In this document: positions 15,386 to 24,112 of the stretch, one piece after another | How positions within the stretch are numbered: position 1 is the first letter of the stretch | Layout of the letters: each line of letters opens with the position of its first letter | Assembly: GCF_030908245.1 (NCBI RefSeq) | Contig: NZ_JAVFJJ010000011.1 | Location: 1-64,000 of the forward strand | Length of the DNA: 64,000 bases | Source: Sinomonas sp. ASV322 | Lineage (GTDB): Bacteria > Actinomycetota > Actinomycetes > Actinomycetales > Micrococcaceae | Direction: 5' to 3' | The notes under the pieces: generated by a model | Databases searched by the model: none | The model's input: the letters and a program-made list of their open reading frames with translations, nothing else | What the model was told of the DNA's origin: nothing | Made by a program: the position numbers and the translations under genes

Positions 15386-17062
15386 CTAGGCGCGGTCGAC
15401 GGCGGAAGCCGGCCGCGCGTCGTCGCACACCTTGCGCCCCGCGAACCAGGTCTGCCTCGCGCTCAGGTGACGCACGGCGTCGACCGGAATCTCGTAGGGG
15501 TTGTCTGAGAGGACGACCAAGTCGGCCGACTTGCCCACCGCGAGCGTCCCCGTGACGTCCGCGAGGCCCATGGCCTCGGCAGAGTCGCTCGTGTAGGCAC
15601 GGATCGCCTCCTCGAGCGCGATGGCCTGCTCGGGCCAGAGCGTGCCGGGGAACTGGCCGCTCGGGTCCTGGCGGGTCACGAGGCCGTAGATTGCCTCCCA
15701 CGCGTTCGGGGACACGCTCACGGGCCAGTCCGAGCCGCCCGCGAGGCGGGCGCCGAGGTCGAGGAGCGTTCGGTTGGGCTGCATCTTGGACGCGCGATCG
15801 GCCGGGAGGACGGTCGCGATCGCCTCGGAGATGACGCCGGGAAACCAGAGCGATGGCGAGATGTCCGCCGTGACGTCGAGCTCGGCGAAGCGCGCGAGGT
15901 CGTCCGGATGGACGAACTGGCCGTGCGCGATGTGGTACCGCACGCCCGTGTGGCCCGCAGCCCGGATTTTCGCGACGGTGTCGAGGACCAGCCGCACCGA
16001 CGCGTCGCCCGTGCAATGGATCTTCGCGGAGATGCCGCGCTCTGCCGTGCTGGTGAGCCAGTGCTCGAGCTCGTTCGGATCCATCGTCGTCGAGCCGCAA
16101 TGGCATTCGGGGAAGCCCACGCCCTCGAGGTACGGCTCGAGGAATGCGCCCGTGCCCGACGGCGGGACGCCGTCGAGGAAGATCTTGATGAAGTCAGGGC
16201 GGTGGTGTTCCGAGCGCGTCTCCTCGCGGTGCTCGATGATGCCCTCGCCGAGCGGGGTCGTGCCGAAGATGAAGTCGTTCGCCTGCATCGAGGTGACGAC
16301 CCACGCATCGAGCCGGCCGGCGTCGTCGAGCTCCTTGAGCGCGCGCATCGTCTGGAGCGACGCCGCCGCGTCCTGGAAGGCGGTGACCCCGTAGGAGTGC
16401 AGAATCTCGATGCCGCGCACGGCCGCGCGGGCGACTTCGTCCTGGGAGATCGGCTGGAGCTCCGCGAGGGTGCGCTCCACGAGGACGCCCCCGGATTCGA
16501 TGAGGACGCCGGTCGCGTTGCCGTCAGCGTCGCGGAGGATCTGGCCGCCGTCGGGATCCTCGGTGTCTCGCGCGATCCCGGCGAGCTCGAGCGCGCGGGA
16601 GTTGGCCCAGCGGTTGTGCTTCGAATCGTCCTTGAGGAGAGCCGGTCGACCGCCCGTCGCGGCGTCGAGGCGCGCAAGCGCGTCGGGCGTGTTGATCTCG
16701 TTGAGCAGCCCGGAGCCCCAGCTGCCGCCGACGACCCAGCGATCCTCCGGGAGGGCGGCGGCGTGGTCGGCGATCGCCGCGAGGAACTCGTCGAGGCTCA
16801 GCGTGGGCGGGGCGGCGAGCTCGAAGAGGTCCATTTGGCCCGCGAGCAGGAAGTGGTTGTGCACGTCGAGCAGGCTCGGCATGACATAGGCGCCATCGAG
16901 GTCGACGACGACGGTGGCCGGCCCGCGCAGGGCCTCGGCATCGTCGCCGAGCGCCGCGATTTTTCCGCCGACGACGGCGAGGGCGTGCGTGCGCGGGACT
17001 GCGTCGTCGAGCGTGTCGATGACGCCGTTGACCAGCAGGAGTTCTGCCTCGCGGTGGGACAT
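15386..17062 (-). CDS. YtcJ-type metal-dependent amidohydrolase
   Basis: The protein has 558 residues. Amidohydrolase_3 features: an N-terminal beta-sandwich segment (ELLLVNGVIDTLDDAVPRTH, then VVDLDGAYVMPSLLDVHNHF with the first metal-ligand HxH variant), KIHCTGDASVRLVLD (about 350), YHIAHGQFVHPDDL (about 380), and LAGGSDWPVSVSPN (about 445) with the late Asp ligand. The C-terminus is the classic sandwich return (VTGTLAVGKSADLVVLSDNP). Such enzymes hydrolyse amide or imide bonds; the substrate is unknown. It is convergent with the glutaryl-CoA-dehydrogenase-like gene. Confidence 0.9.
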   Translation of the reverse strand: MSHREAELLLVNGVIDTLDDAVPRTHALAVVGGKIAALGDDAEALRGPATVVVDLDGAYVMPSLLDVHNHFLLAGQMDLFELAAPPTLSLDEFLAAIADHAAALPEDRWVVGGSWGSGLLNEINTPDALARLDAATGGRPALLKDDSKHNRWANSRALELAGIARDTEDPDGGQILRDADGNATGVLIESGGVLVERTLAELQPISQDEVARAAVRGIEILHSYGVTAFQDAAASLQTMRALKELDDAGRLDAWVVTSMQANDFIFGTTPLGEGIIEHREETRSEHHRPDFIKIFLDGVPPSGTGAFLEPYLEGVGFPECHCGSTTMDPNELEHWLTSTAERGISAKIHCTGDASVRLVLDTVAKIRAAGHTGVRYHIAHGQFVHPDDLARFAELDVTADISPSLWFPGVISEAIATVLPADRASKMQPNRTLLDLGARLAGGSDWPVSVSPNAWEAIYGLVTRQDPSGQFPGTLWPEQAIALEEAIRAYTSDSAEAMGLADVTGTLAVGKSADLVVLSDNPYEIPVDAVRHLSARQTWFAGRKVCDDARPASAVDRA

Positions 17063-17182
17063 GCGGCCCTCTCAGGTGTCGGCGATCACATCAGGTTCAC
17101 ACACGATAGGACTCCCCCGGCCGGAGGGCCTTGCCTCCCCGCGCGGGGAGCTTGGCCGACAGCGCACACAAGTGCGACGTGC

Positions 17183-18391
17183 TCAGCGAGTGGTGGCGGC
17201 GACGGACTCGGCGACGATCGCCGCGTCGGCACCCACGCCGAACATCAGTGACGACCTCCTCGTGCGCATGAAGTGCACGCCACAAAAGTACAGGCCGCGC
17301 ACGACAGTGCTCGCACCGTCGACAGTCAGCGGGAAGCCCGCGTCGTCGACAACATTGGGCTCGATCCAGCTGTAGTCCGGGCGGAAGCCAGAGGTGATGA
17401 TCACTGACCCCACCTCGCGCATGTCGAGTGCCTCGATTGGGTGGTAGCGGAATGGCAGCGGCTCTGGCAGGTCGGGGACCGCGATCCCCTGATGCGGCAG
17501 CTGGCTGCGCAGCAACTCGCGCAGGTCCGCCCATCGGGCGTCCCCGAACGCGACCGAAGCGGCGAGATCGTCGACGAAGTATGCGCGGCCGTCGGAAACA
17601 TGCGACAGCCGCCCGAGCAGGGTCACGCCGAGTGCCTGCAGCACGCGGTAGTGCAGGTCGTGCCCGCCGCGGGCGCCGGTCGCCTGTACGTTGGCGGTCA
17701 GCCGAGCCGCTGGGTTCGGCAACTCGGCCAGGGTCTGGTCCATGAACGTCGTCTTCGCGATCCACGTGACGATGTCGAGGCCGTCGAGCCTGCGCGGAGC
17801 CCAGGGAGCTCGTCCGCAGGACAAGAACACGTCCCGGCCGGCCAGATGCAGTTCTTCGGCCAGTTGGCACCCGGTTTGCCCGCTGCCCACGATGAGCACC
17901 TTTCCGGGAGGCAGCCGATCCGGCTCGCGATACGCGCCCGTTTCGAGCACGGTCAGCCACGCCGGAAAGTCACCCGCGCCCGCCGGGCGATGCGCTCGCT
18001 GATATGCCCCCGTGCACACGACCACGACATCGGCGTGCATCTCGCCAGAGGACGTCATCAGGCGGAACCCGTCCTCGACCGCAGGGCGCAGCGAATCGAC
18101 CCGGACTCCCTCGCGTATCGGTGCACCGAAACGGGCCGCGTAGCTCTGCAGGTAGGCGACGATCTCGTCGCGGGGGACATGGCCCTCGGGGTCGCCCCCG
18201 TCATAAGGACTGCCCGGCAGGTCGAGCGTCCAGTTCGGCGTGACGAGGGTGAAGCTCTCCCACCGCTCGCGCCAGGCTTGCCCAACTCGTGCAGCCTCGA
18301 GCACGGTGTGCCGCACCGACCGCTCGGTCAATTCCCTGCTGACCGCAAGACCGGCTTGGCCGGCCCCGATGACGACGACATCCACGTGCAT
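17183..18391 (-). CDS. Flavin-containing monooxygenase / CzcO-like flavoprotein
   Basis: The protein has 402 residues from the ATG at 18391 (MHVDVVVIGAGQAG); a GTG at 18418 would add nine residues. Two dinucleotide-binding motifs are seen: GAGQAGLAVS at the N-terminus for FAD and VLIVGSGQTGCQLAEEL (about 170) for NADPH. The C-terminus carries SGFRPDYSWIEP and GLYFCGVHFMRTRRSSL, typical of the putative flavoprotein oxidoreductases near FMO/ArsO proteins. It probably N- or S-oxygenates or hydroxylates a small substrate, which is unknown. It is 121 bases downstream of nothing on its own strand except the E2 operon, from which it is transcriptionally separate in orientation only by spacing. Confidence 0.85.
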   Translation of the reverse strand: MHVDVVVIGAGQAGLAVSRELTERSVRHTVLEAARVGQAWRERWESFTLVTPNWTLDLPGSPYDGGDPEGHVPRDEIVAYLQSYAARFGAPIREGVRVDSLRPAVEDGFRLMTSSGEMHADVVVVCTGAYQRAHRPAGAGDFPAWLTVLETGAYREPDRLPPGKVLIVGSGQTGCQLAEELHLAGRDVFLSCGRAPWAPRRLDGLDIVTWIAKTTFMDQTLAELPNPAARLTANVQATGARGGHDLHYRVLQALGVTLLGRLSHVSDGRAYFVDDLAASVAFGDARWADLRELLRSQLPHQGIAVPDLPEPLPFRYHPIEALDMREVGSVIITSGFRPDYSWIEPNVVDDAGFPLTVDGASTVVRGLYFCGVHFMRTRRSSLMFGVGADAAIVAESVAATTR

Positions 18392-18502
18392 ATCATGGCC
18401 CGGCCCAATCCACCGCAACAGGGTCTGGGCGTCGGCTGATGCCGGGCGCGACGAGCTGGCCCGGTCACGCGTGGCCGGAGTCGCAGAAACCCACGACGCC
18501 GA

Positions 18503-20020
18503 TCAGTCGAGCAGGAGCGCCGGCTCCTCCATGATCGCCGCGACGTCCGCCATGAAGCGCGCGGACAGGTCGCCGTCGACCACTCGGTGGTCAAACGAGC
18601 CGCCGAGCGTCGTGATCCACCGCGGGATGACCTCACCCGAGACGACCCATGGCTTGAGCTTGATCGTGCCGAACGCCACGATTGCCACCTCGCCCGGGTT
18701 GATGATCGGCGTGCCGATGTCGATGCCGAGCGCGCCGATGTTCGTGATCGTGAGCGTGCCGCCCTGCATGTCACCGGGCTTCGTCTTGCCTGCGCGTGCC
18801 GTCGTCGCGAGATCGTTGAGTGCGACCGCGAGCTCCTTGAGCGAAAGATCCTGCGCATTCTTGATGTTCGGCACGAGCAGGCCACGCGGGGTCGCCGCCG
18901 CAATGCCGAGGTTCATGAAGTGCTTGACGTGGATCTCGTCGCCATTCGGGGTGCCGACCCATTCAGAGTTCACGCTCGGGTTACGCGCAGCCGCCCAGAC
19001 GACGGCCTTCGCGAGGATCAGGAGCGGCGAGACCTTGATGCCCTCGAAATCGCGCGACTTCTTGAGGCGCTGAACGAACTCCATCGTCCGCGACGCGTCG
19101 ACGTCCACGAAGATGCTCACGTGCGGTGCCGAGAACGCCGAATCGACCATGGCCTTCGCGGTCGCCTTGCGCACTCCGCGCACCGGGACCACCTCGACGC
19201 GCTGGTCCTGAGGCTTCTTCGCCGGCTCCCAGAACGTCGGGGCCGCCGCGATCTCGCGCTCGCGCTGCGCCTGGTACGACTCGAGATCGGCCCGCGTCAC
19301 CTCGCCCCGCGCACCCGTCGCGGGGACGTCGGCGAGGTTGATCCCGAGTTCCTTCGCGATGCGGCGGACGGGGGGCTTGGCGAGGACGCGGGTGAGCAGG
19401 CGGGCGACGGCGGTGTCCGGTTCCGGGGCAGGGGTCGCCTCCGCGCTTCCAGCGCTCGAATCGACGCGCCCGGGCAGCGTCACCGCCTGCTGGGATGAGC
19501 TATTGACCGTGGAGCTCGGGCTCGTTGGTGGCTGCTTGCGGGGGCGGCGCTTGACGGCGTCGGCCTTCGGGCCCGAGCCCACGAGGGGGCCACTCTCGAC
19601 GCCGGGCTCCTGCATCTGGGGGACGGGGGCGTTCAGGGCCTCGGCCACCGCGGAGGATGCGGGAGCCGCGGTCGGTGCCGTCGGCGCGGATGCTGCCGGG
19701 GCAGGCGCAGCGCTCGGAGCCGGCACCGCGCTCGTCGCCGCCCCGCCGTCGTTCGCCCCTCCTGGCCCGGGAACCTCACCCGCGGTGCCGATGGCGATGA
19801 TCGGCGAGCCGACCTCGATCGTCTCGTTCTCGGGGGCGAGCAGCTCGAGAACGGTGCCCTCGTACGGACTCGGTAGCTCGACGAGGCTCTTGGCGGTCTC
19901 GATCTCGCACAGGATGTCGTTGATGGCCACGGTGTCGCCGGGCTTGACCTTCCAGGAGACGATATCCGCCTCGGTCAGGCCCTCGCCGACGTCCGGGAGG
20001 TTGAAGATCTGCTTGCTCAT
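18503..20020 (-). CDS. bkdC: Branched-chain 2-oxoacid dehydrogenase E2 (dihydrolipoyl acyltransferase)
   Basis: The protein has 505 residues, starting at an ATG with AGGAGG before it. Domains: one lipoyl domain (residues 3-80) with the lipoylated Lys44 in [12 protein letters not shown]; a long Ala/Pro linker; a peripheral E1/E3-binding domain (about 215-250; [19 protein letters not shown]); and a C-terminal catalytic acyltransferase domain with His478 in [11 protein letters not shown]. It transfers the acyl group from lipoamide to CoA. The single lipoyl domain fits actinobacterial branched-chain dehydrogenase E2. It is the third gene of the E1alpha-E1beta-E2 operon, 8 bases after E1beta. No E3 gene is present in the window. 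Confidence 0.92.
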   Translation of the reverse strand: MSKQIFNLPDVGEGLTEADIVSWKVKPGDTVAINDILCEIETAKSLVELPSPYEGTVLELLAPENETIEVGSPIIAIGTAGEVPGPGGANDGGAATSAVPAPSAAPAPAASAPTAPTAAPASSAVAEALNAPVPQMQEPGVESGPLVGSGPKADAVKRRPRKQPPTSPSSTVNSSSQQAVTLPGRVDSSAGSAEATPAPEPDTAVARLLTRVLAKPPVRRIAKELGINLADVPATGARGEVTRADLESYQAQREREIAAAPTFWEPAKKPQDQRVEVVPVRGVRKATAKAMVDSAFSAPHVSIFVDVDASRTMEFVQRLKKSRDFEGIKVSPLLILAKAVVWAAARNPSVNSEWVGTPNGDEIHVKHFMNLGIAAATPRGLLVPNIKNAQDLSLKELAVALNDLATTARAGKTKPGDMQGGTLTITNIGALGIDIGTPIINPGEVAIVAFGTIKLKPWVVSGEVIPRWITTLGGSFDHRVVDGDLSARFMADVAAIMEEPALLLD

Positions 20021-20028
20021 GGGGCCTC

Positions 20029-21009
20029 CTAGTACGCGAACGCCCGGTCGAGGGCCTCGAGGATACGGTCAATGTCCGGGAGGTACTGGCCCTCGACCTT
20101 CGCGACCGGGTAGGGCATGTGGAATCCGCCCACCCGGATCACGGGAGCCTCGAGGGAGAGGAACGCGCGTTCGGAGACCCGCGCGGCGATCTCGCCGCCG
20201 AGCCCGCCGAACGTCGGGGCCTCATGCGCGACGACGAGACGCCCTGTCTTCTCAGCCGACGCCGTCACGGTGTCGAAATCGATCGGCGAGAGCGAGCGGA
20301 GGTCCACGACCTCGACGCTCCGCCCATCCTCGGCGGCAGCCGCGGCCGCCGCGAGGGCCACCGGGACGAGGGGCCCGTACGCGACGATGGTCGCATCGGT
20401 GCCCTCGCGGACCACGTGCGCGCGGAACGGATCCGCAGACGCACCCGGCTCCTCCGTGTTGACTTCGCCCTTGAGCCAGTAGCGGCGCTTCGGCTCGAAC
20501 ACAATGACCGGGTCTTCGCACTCAATGGCCCGCCTGGTCATCCAGTAACCGTCGTGGGGGTTCGACGGCGTGATGATCCGCACGCCTGCCGTATGGGCGA
20601 AGAGCGCCTCGGGCGACTCCGAATGGTGCTCGACCGATCCGATGCCGCCGCCATACGGGATGCGGATCGTGACGGGAACAGTGAGCCGTCCGGCGCTGCG
20701 GGCGTGGATCTTGGCGAGCTGCGTCGTGATCTGGTTGAAGGCCGGGAAGACAAAGCCGTCGAACTGGATTTCGTCGACGGGCCGGTAGCCACGCAGCGCG
20801 AGTCCGATGCTCGCGCCGACGATGCCTGACTCGGCCAGCGGGCTGTCGATCACGCGGTCACCGCCGAATTCCGCCTTGAGCCCCTCCGTCACGCGGTAGA
20901 CACCGCCGAGCGAACCGATGTCTTCGCCCATGAGCATGACGGTCTCGTCGGCCGCGAGGGCGTCTCGGAGCCCCGTGTTGATCGCCTTGGCGAGGGTCAT
21001 CGTGGGCAT
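20029..21009 (-). CDS. bkdB: 2-oxoacid dehydrogenase E1 beta subunit
   Basis: The protein has 326 residues. Transketolase pyrimidine-binding and C-terminal domains are clear: [69 protein letters not shown], and [18 protein letters not shown] at the C-terminal domain. With E1alpha it forms the thiamine-diphosphate heterotetramer that decarboxylates branched-chain 2-oxoacids. Its ATG overlaps the stop of E1alpha by one base (TGATG), so translation is coupled. It could serve pyruvate as well, but the EHHSESPE and FEPKRRYW motifs match branched-chain enzymes. Confidence 0.92.
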   Translation of the reverse strand: MPTMTLAKAINTGLRDALAADETVMLMGEDIGSLGGVYRVTEGLKAEFGGDRVIDSPLAESGIVGASIGLALRGYRPVDEIQFDGFVFPAFNQITTQLAKIHARSAGRLTVPVTIRIPYGGGIGSVEHHSESPEALFAHTAGVRIITPSNPHDGYWMTRRAIECEDPVIVFEPKRRYWLKGEVNTEEPGASADPFRAHVVREGTDATIVAYGPLVPVALAAAAAAAEDGRSVEVVDLRSLSPIDFDTVTASAEKTGRLVVAHEAPTFGGLGGEIAARVSERAFLSLEAPVIRVGGFHMPYPVAKVEGQYLPDIDRILEALDRAFAY

Positions 21010-22241
21010 CAGTGTCCGCCTTCCTTCGCACTCTCGTCGTCCGCAAAGCCGGACTCATACCCGAGGTGCCATGCGATCTCTTCCTCGACGAGCGGATGCC
21101 GCTCCGCGTACACGTGGCTCATCGCCTCGGCAAGGCTAGGAGCCTCGAACGCGAGGACGTCCTTGCGTGACTTGGCGGCGAGCGCGTCGCCTTCCGCTGC
21201 GACGTCGGCGAAGAACGCGTCGTCGGCGTATCCCTCGGCGCGGAGATACTTCTCGAACCTCGCGATGGGATCCTTCACGAGCCAGGCCTGCTCTTCTTCG
21301 GACAGCCGGTACTTCGTCGGATCGTCAGCGGTCGTGTGGGCGCCCTGGCGATACGTGTACGCCTCGATGAGCACCGGGCCCTTGCCGCTGCGCGCCCGCG
21401 CGAGGGCCCACTCCGTCACGGCGTGGACCGCGAGGACGTCATTTCCGTCCACGCGCAGGCCCGGGAACCCGTACCCCTTCGCGCGGTGGTGGAGAGGAAT
21501 GCGCGACTGCACCTCGGTCGGAACCGAGATAGCCCACTGGTTGTTCTGGCAGAAGAAGACGACGGGAGATTTGAAGCTCGCCGCGAAGACCATGGACTCG
21601 TGGATATCGCCTTCAGAGCTCGCGCCATCCCCGAAATAGGCAACTACCGCTGGCGAAGGCACGGCTTGAGCTCCGGAATCACGGCCCGCGGCGGCCGCGC
21701 GTGCGGCGTCGCGCTGGATGCCCATGGCATAGCCGACGGCGTGCGGGACCTGTGCGGCGAGGACCAGGGTGTACAGGTGGAAATTGGTCTCTCGCGGGTC
21801 CCATCCGCCGTTCGAGACGCCGCGGAAGAGGCGGAGGAGTTCGCCGAGTTCGACGCCCCGGGTCAGTGCAACGCCATGCTCGCGGTACGTCGGGAAGAGG
21901 TAGTCCTCCGGCCGAGTGGCGCGGCCCGAGCCGATCTGTGCAGCCTCCTGGCCGCGTACGGGCACCCACAGCGCGAGCTGGCCCTGGCGTTGGAGGGCCG
22001 TCGCCTCCGCATCGAAGCGGCGGATGGTCGCCATGTCGCGGTAGAGGCCGCGCAGCTCGTCCGAGGTCAGGCGCTTCGCGTGCTCAGAGAAGTGCGACCC
22101 GCTGTTGAAGTGGCCGTCCTCATCCAGGAGCTGCACCATTCCAAGCTGTCCCTCACCCCGGTCATGCGCGAGCGACTCAAGCTCGTCGAGCAGAGCATCA
22201 GGGATGTCGTCGAACTCGGTGGTGGGCAGTTGTCCTGCCAT
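21009..22241 (-). CDS. bkdA: 2-oxoacid dehydrogenase E1 alpha subunit
   Basis: The protein has 410 residues with AGGAGG just before the ATG. The thiamine-diphosphate motif GDGASSEGDIHES ... FFCQNNQWAIS lies around residues 210-245. Upstream sequence VPVRGQEAAQIGSG and YLFPTYREHGVAL, and downstream YTYRQGAHTTADDPTKYR (phosphorylation-loop region in eukaryotic homologues), place it in the branched-chain/pyruvate E1alpha family. It is the first gene of the operon. The promoter region carries a 14-bp palindrome and a repeated ATATATGC, which suggests dedicated regulation. Confidence 0.92.
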   Translation of the reverse strand: MAGQLPTTEFDDIPDALLDELESLAHDRGEGQLGMVQLLDEDGHFNSGSHFSEHAKRLTSDELRGLYRDMATIRRFDAEATALQRQGQLALWVPVRGQEAAQIGSGRATRPEDYLFPTYREHGVALTRGVELGELLRLFRGVSNGGWDPRETNFHLYTLVLAAQVPHAVGYAMGIQRDAARAAAAGRDSGAQAVPSPAVVAYFGDGASSEGDIHESMVFAASFKSPVVFFCQNNQWAISVPTEVQSRIPLHHRAKGYGFPGLRVDGNDVLAVHAVTEWALARARSGKGPVLIEAYTYRQGAHTTADDPTKYRLSEEEQAWLVKDPIARFEKYLRAEGYADDAFFADVAAEGDALAAKSRKDVLAFEAPSLAEAMSHVYAERHPLVEEEIAWHLGYESGFADDESAKEGGH

Positions 22242-22299
22242 GCCGCCGCCTCCTGCCGTGGTCGTGGTTCCGTGGTGGTCCCGGACGGTCCTTCCGCGG

Positions 22300-22343
22300 A
22301 TATATGCCAGATTGGGAATGCATTCCCGGGTTGGAATATATGC
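22300..22343 (-). promoter_or_regulatory. Palindrome and direct repeats upstream of bkdA operon
   Basis: A perfect 14-bp palindrome GGGAATGCATTCCC (22314-22327) is bracketed by two direct ATATATGC copies (22300-22307 and 22336-22343, 36 bp apart). The block is A/T-rich against its surroundings and lies 59-102 bases upstream of the E1alpha start. It is a good operator/promoter candidate; branched-chain dehydrogenase operons are often controlled by Lrp/AsnC-type BkdR, but no such gene is adjacent. Confidence 0.55.
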
Positions 22344-22384
22344 AGCGGCCCAGCTGCCACTCTACCGAGTGCGGCTGGGCCGCT
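22344..22384 (-). terminator. Strong hairpin after HisC-like aminotransferase gene
   Basis: The arms AGCGGCCCAGC (22344-22354) and GCTGGGCCGCT (22374-22384) are perfect. An inner CACTC-TACC-GAGTG hairpin extends the stem. It starts 17 bases past the stop codon at 22401 on the minus strand. It directly abuts the operator block of the next operon. Confidence 0.7.
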
Positions 22385-22400
22385 AGGCATAGGTTAACCG

Positions 22401-23576
22401 CTAGTAAGCCGCTGGGGCTTTTGTGAACGTCCTACAGAGCTCGAGGAAGCGCGAATTGCCTTCGGTTTCGCCGATGCTGACGCGGACGCCCTCATTTCCG
22501 AACGCCCTGACGGACAGCGCGTGGGCCCCGGCGAGAGCCGCGAATTCCTGCGTGGCATCGCCGAGATTGAGCCACACGAAGTTGCCCTGTGCGTCCGGTA
22601 CCGCCCAGCCGAGCTCGCGGAGGCCGGCCACGACTCGATCGCGTTCGTCGACGAGCGTTTGTACCCTTCCTACAACCTCGTCCAGGTGATCGAGCGATGC
22701 GACAGCCGCGTGCTCGGCAATGGTCGAAACGGCGAACGGCACGGCGGCAACCCGAAGGCTCTCGGTGATCTCTGGCTGTGAGACGGAATAGCCGACGCGG
22801 AGACCCGCGAGCCCGTGCGCCTTGGAGAAGGTCCGGAGCACGACGACGTTCGGATACTTGCGGTATAGCGCGATTCCGTCGACCGCGTCGTCGTCCCGCA
22901 CGAACTCCTGGTACGCCTCATCGACGACGATGACAACGTCGCTCGGCACCGACTCGATGAAGCGCTCGGTCTCGTCGCGCCGCAGCGCCGGTCCCGTGGG
23001 GTTGTTCGGCGTGCACAGAAGCACGACTCGGGTGCGCTTGCCGACCGCCGCCACCATCGCGTCAAGGTCATGGCGCCCGTCCGGGAGCACAGGAATCTGG
23101 ACGCTCTTCGCACCCGCGAGCCCGACCGAGATCGGGTACGCCTCGAACGAGCGCCACGCATAGACAACCTCGTCCTGCGTGCCGTCGTCCTGCTGCCCAG
23201 CGAAGGCGGCGAGGAGCTGGTTGAGGGCCCCGAGGCTGCCTCCGCCCGTCACGATGTCCTCAGCCGGGACGCCGAGATGCTCAGACAGGCGGGCGCGAAG
23301 GGTGCTCGCCACGGGGTCGGGGTAGCGATTGATGGCAGAATGCGTGGCAATCGCATCAAGCACCGCCGGGATTGGCGGGAGGGGATTCTCATTGGAGGAG
23401 AGCTTGAAGCTCTCAAGCCCGGGGATCGGAACAGGCGGCTTGCCAGCCGCGTACTTGGGAAGCCTGCCGATCACGGGACGAGGGTCAATGGCTGCGCTCT
23501 CGGTGGTGTCGTTCACGGAGCCGGCGAAGGCGACGGCGGCATCTTTGGCGTCGCCGCCGTTCAGTGCGGTAGTCAT
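22401..23576 (-). CDS. HisC-like class II aminotransferase (histidinol-phosphate/aromatic)
   Basis: The protein has 391 residues from the ATG at 23576, next to GGAGG; a GTG at 23615 would add 13. Fold-type I PLP enzyme: FKLSSNENPLPP at the N-terminus, CTPNNPTGPAL (about 205), VVDEAYQEFV, and RTFSKAHGLAGLRVGY with the PLP Lys252. Actinobacterial genomes carry both a true HisC and a phenylalanine/aromatic aminotransferase (Pat) of this form. Its place outside a his operon favours the latter, but this is not decisive. The gene ends in a strong terminator before the bkd operon. Confidence 0.88.
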   Translation of the reverse strand: MTTALNGGDAKDAAVAFAGSVNDTTESAAIDPRPVIGRLPKYAAGKPPVPIPGLESFKLSSNENPLPPIPAVLDAIATHSAINRYPDPVASTLRARLSEHLGVPAEDIVTGGGSLGALNQLLAAFAGQQDDGTQDEVVYAWRSFEAYPISVGLAGAKSVQIPVLPDGRHDLDAMVAAVGKRTRVVLLCTPNNPTGPALRRDETERFIESVPSDVVIVVDEAYQEFVRDDDAVDGIALYRKYPNVVVLRTFSKAHGLAGLRVGYSVSQPEITESLRVAAVPFAVSTIAEHAAVASLDHLDEVVGRVQTLVDERDRVVAGLRELGWAVPDAQGNFVWLNLGDATQEFAALAGAHALSVRAFGNEGVRVSIGETEGNSRFLELCRTFTKAPAAY

Positions 23577-23633
23577 GCCTCCAAGCCTAACGAGGTCGAG
23601 GCGAGCCACGGCCACGTATGGAACGATGGGCTC

Positions 23634-24065
23634 ATGATGCGGTTCCTCCTTCGTATCGTCGTCAACGCGTTCGCCATCTGGATCGCCACGTGGGTGCTCC
23701 CTGGCCTCAAGATCAACTCGGGTGCCGCCGCAGGCGTCGCTGCCAACGCCGGGGCGGGCTCAAGTTCCGACACCGTGGGCGTCATCCTTGCCTACCTGTT
23801 CATCGGTCTCATCTTCGGACTCGTCAACGCGCTCGTGCGCCCGGTTGTCGAACTCCTCTCCTTGCCGGTCACGTGTCTCACGCTCGGCTTGTTCGCGCTC
23901 GTAATCAATGCCGCGATGCTCGCCCTCACCTCGTGGATCAGCGGATACACCCCGGTACACCTCACGATCGATTCCTTCCTCTGGACGGCGGTCTTCGGCG
24001 CCATCATCGTTTCGATCGTCTCTGCCATCATGGGCAGCCTCCTCGGCGCCAACCGCAGAGACTGA
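23634..24065 (+). CDS. Phage-holin-family (PF04020-type) small membrane protein
   Basis: The protein has 143 residues and four hydrophobic segments: FLLRIVVNAFAIWIATWVLP, VILAYLFIGLIFGLVNALVR, CLTLGLFALVINAAMLALTS and SFLWTAVFGAIIVSIVSAIM. The pattern LVNALVRPVVELLSLPVTCLT is the hallmark of the widespread YvlD/DUF360-type family. Despite the family name, it is normally a chromosomal membrane protein with no phage context, and none is seen here. The start is either of two adjacent ATGs (23634 or 23637). Its function is unknown. Confidence 0.85.
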   Translation: MMRFLLRIVVNAFAIWIATWVLPGLKINSGAAAGVAANAGAGSSSDTVGVILAYLFIGLIFGLVNALVRPVVELLSLPVTCLTLGLFALVINAAMLALTSWISGYTPVHLTIDSFLWTAVFGAIIVSIVSAIMGSLLGANRRD

Positions 24066-24112
24066 GTTTCGCTGCGGGCGACGGCCAGCGCGTCTCCCCA
24101 TCCACCGGCTCG

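Noticed and set aside
23634-24065. Evidence of a prophage from the holin-family protein
   Set aside because: This family is a common chromosomal membrane protein despite its name, and no phage gene is near.
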